From: an uncultured Clostridium sp.
GTDB lineage: Bacteria > Bacillota > Clostridia > TANB77 > CAG-508
DNA: 36,032 bases
Direction: 5' to 3'
Assembly: GCA_948434985.1 (NCBI GenBank)
Contig: CAOJFV010000001.1
Span: forward strand, 1-36,032
This document shows, one piece after another, positions 34,931 to 36,032 of the stretch. The notes beneath the pieces are model-generated. The model saw nothing but the letters and a program-made list of their open reading frames with translations. It ran no database searches and was not told where the DNA came from. The position numbers and the translations under genes are program-made. Every line of letters begins with the position of its first letter. The stretch's first letter is position 1.

Positions 34931-34950
34931 TAGAGTATTAATATACTCTA
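34931..34950. promoter_or_regulatory. Small hairpin upstream of murA
   Basis: TAGAGTAT (34931-34938) and ATACTCTA (34943-34950) flank TAAT. It lies 40 nt upstream of murA and could be an operator or leader hairpin. Nothing else is supported between 34892 and 35077. Confidence 0.4.
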
Positions 34951-35077
34951 CTAGTAAAAAATATACCATAAATAATTGTTATTTACAACAGTTTTTGGTA
35001 ATTTGATTAATAAAGTATATGGATATTAATTATAAACGTGTTTAGAAATTATTATGAATTAAATTTAAAGAAGTAAA

Positions 35078-35395
35078 TTATATAAGATTATCAGAGTTTC
35101 TCTTATTATATAAAATTCTACGGATTTCCATAGTATTATTAAATACAACATAATAGACAGTAAAGTTATTAATATAAATTCTATATTATGTGTCTTTTCT
35201 TAATTTCTTTGAATGGAAGGGATGATAAGAAGTGGGATTATAAGATCTTTTAAGGATAGCAGATTCTATGTCATTAACTAATTTTAAAGCAGCAGATTTA
35301 TTTTGAAGTTTAAATAATATGTAATTAATAATTTTTTGTAAATCTTCTTCAAAAAGAGGGAGATATTCTATAGAGTAAGGATTATTTTGAATCAT
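35078..35395 (-). pseudogene. RelE/ParE-type toxin with an internal TAA
   Basis: From ATG 35395 (GAGGAGG upstream) the frame reads MIQNNPYSIEYLPLFEEDLQ ... SYHPFHSKKLRKDT. TAA follows at 35188-35186, then YRIYINNFTVYYVVFNNTME and IRRILYNKRN to a stop at 35078. The two parts join into a normal RelE/ParE toxin of 105 codons. The stop removes the C-terminal strands with the conserved Tyr/Arg residues. No CGG is involved. Loss of the toxin with a retained antitoxin is a common end state. Confidence 0.75.
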
Positions 35396-35648
35396 CAATC
35401 TTCCTCCTCACTTTTGAAAAAATTTCATTATGAGAATATCTAATATCAGTTTTTTCAGCAAACTCATCAGCTTCATCTAATTTAAAATCAATATTATCAA
35501 TTAATTTGCAATATTTTTCTATACTCATAACTACCATACTACCATATCCATTTTTGGTTAGATATAAGGTTTGATCTTCTTTAAGAACAATATCTTCTAT
35601 TTTAGAAAATGAATTTCTTAGATCAGATACAGGTCTAATGTTAATCAT
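35382..35648 (-). CDS. Phd/YefM-type antitoxin
   Basis: ATG 35648 follows GGAGG; the longer frame to 35705 runs through the operator and is not used. The 88-residue protein starts MINIRPVSDLRNSFSKIEDI and has LTKNGYGSMVVMSIEKYCKL, the Phd/YefM DNA-binding fold. The C-terminus would wrap the toxin. It overlaps the toxin gene by 14 nt. It should repress its own promoter at the palindrome 35674-35703. Confidence 0.88.
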   Translation of the reverse strand: MINIRPVSDLRNSFSKIEDIVLKEDQTLYLTKNGYGSMVVMSIEKYCKLIDNIDFKLDEADEFAEKTDIRYSHNEIFSKVRRKIDDSK

Positions 35649-35673
35649 AGTAAAACCTCCTAATATAATATAC

Positions 35674-35703
35674 GATATATTATCATAATTATGATAATAT
35701 ATC
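35674..35703. promoter_or_regulatory. 30-bp perfect palindromic operator of the toxin-antitoxin operon
   Basis: GATATATTATCATAA (35674-35688) is followed directly by its reverse complement to 35703. On the minus strand TTGATA and TAATAT lie 17 nt apart across it, so antitoxin binding would cover the promoter. Confidence 0.8.
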
Positions 35704-35727
35704 AATAGATATAATAGAAATAGAATA

Positions 35728-35762
35728 AAAAAGCATCCCTTTCTATGAGATACTTTTTTATT
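35728..35762 (-). terminator. Terminator after spoIIR
   Basis: AAAAAGCATC on the left pairs with GATACTTTTTT on the right with one mismatch, directly after the spoIIR stop. It can work in both directions. Confidence 0.65.
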
Positions 35763-36032
35763 TTAATTTTTAGCAGTAGTAATCCTTGCATTTTGGAAAA
35801 ATTCTATAAGTTTAAATTTAAAACTAATTTTAGAATCTTGTTCATTAGAAATTAAGCTAAACTCTTCATCTGATAAATCATTTTTTAGTTCTTCCTTAGA
35901 TTCATCAGGAACAATACCTGAACTTACATCTACAAAACATAAGGGAGGAAACATTACACACCACCAGTTTTGACCATTTGCACTTCCAATTTTTATTCTC
36001 AAAGCATCATAATATCCGCTAGGTAAGCTTAT
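35763..36032 (-). CDS. spoIIR: Stage II sporulation protein R, C-terminal part (runs off the right edge)
   Basis: The open minus-strand frame enters at 36032 with SLPSGYYDALRIKIGSANGQ, then NWWCVMFPPLCFVDVSSGIV, the hallmark of SpoIIR, and ends with an acidic tail at 35763. SpoIIR is made in the forespore and signals across the septum to activate SpoIIGA and sigma-E. The N-terminal signal region is outside the window. This confirms a spore former. Confidence 0.92.
   Translation of the reverse strand: MSLPSGYYDALRIKIGSANGQNWWCVMFPPLCFVDVSSGIVPDESKEELKNDLSDEEFSLISNEQDSKISFKFKLIEFFQNARITTAKN

Overview
The window comes from a very AT-rich, endospore-forming Bacillota, probably an uncultured Clostridia-type anaerobe. 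Sporulation genes (a yyaC-like gene, spoIVFA/spoIVFB-like genes, the 3' end of spoIIR), AGA-dominated arginine usage and strong Shine-Dalgarno sequences support this. No taxon can be named from the sequence alone.

Layout. 1-575: end of an element or plasmid-like region with a RepA_N-type initiator, next to tRNA-Pro. 762-5943: rplU-rpmA, then yyaC-like, spoIVFA-like, spoIVFB-like and pseudopilin genes. About 6071-19564: an integrative, probably mobilizable element that splits a tRNA-Arg gene. It carries its own intact tRNA-Arg(ACG), a broken integrase and excisionase, small enzyme genes, an AbiE-type toxin-antitoxin pair, a DEDDh exonuclease-BRCT gene, an MBL-fold/membrane-protein gene set, an XRE/ImmA regulator pair and a winged-helix replication-like gene. 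19756-30279: a fatty-acid synthesis operon (AMP-binding acyl synthetase, birA, fabD, fabG, fabF, accB, fabZ, accC, accD, accA, fabI) without fabH or acpP. 30497-34891, minus strand: a FAD/Rieske oxidoreductase, rlmH, a yycJ-like gene and murA. 35078-36032: a Phd/RelE-type pair with a broken toxin gene, then spoIIR.

The main discovery candidate is a recurrent, codon-linked +1 reading-frame shift. Seven genes (acyl synthetase, fabF, accC, accA, murA, the FAD/Rieske oxidoreductase twice, and a small gene inside the mobile element) are broken in the zero frame at eight places. At all eight the zero-frame codon is CGG. At all eight, skipping its C and reading the following GGN as glycine restores the conserved protein, giving one glycine for four bases (CGGN). 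By eye I find no other in-frame CGG in any gene called here, while CGG out of phase is common and harmless. The only arginine CGN tRNA visible has anticodon ACG, which should read CGU/CGC/CGA but not CGG. This suggests that CGG is an unassigned or hungry codon that triggers +1 frameshifting or is read as a CGGN glycine quadruplet. The AGGY glycine shifts reported in Perkinsus mitochondrial cox1 are the closest parallel I know. Lesions in the mobile element (integrase, excisionase, a SnoaL-like paralogue) and in the RelE-like toxin gene do not involve CGG and look like ordinary decay, so they serve as an internal contrast.

A second unusual feature is a set of four intergenic structures in or next to the fatty-acid operon. 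Each has a 22-30 bp, nearly perfect AT-rich stem enclosing a more GC-rich core, and three of the cores fold visibly.
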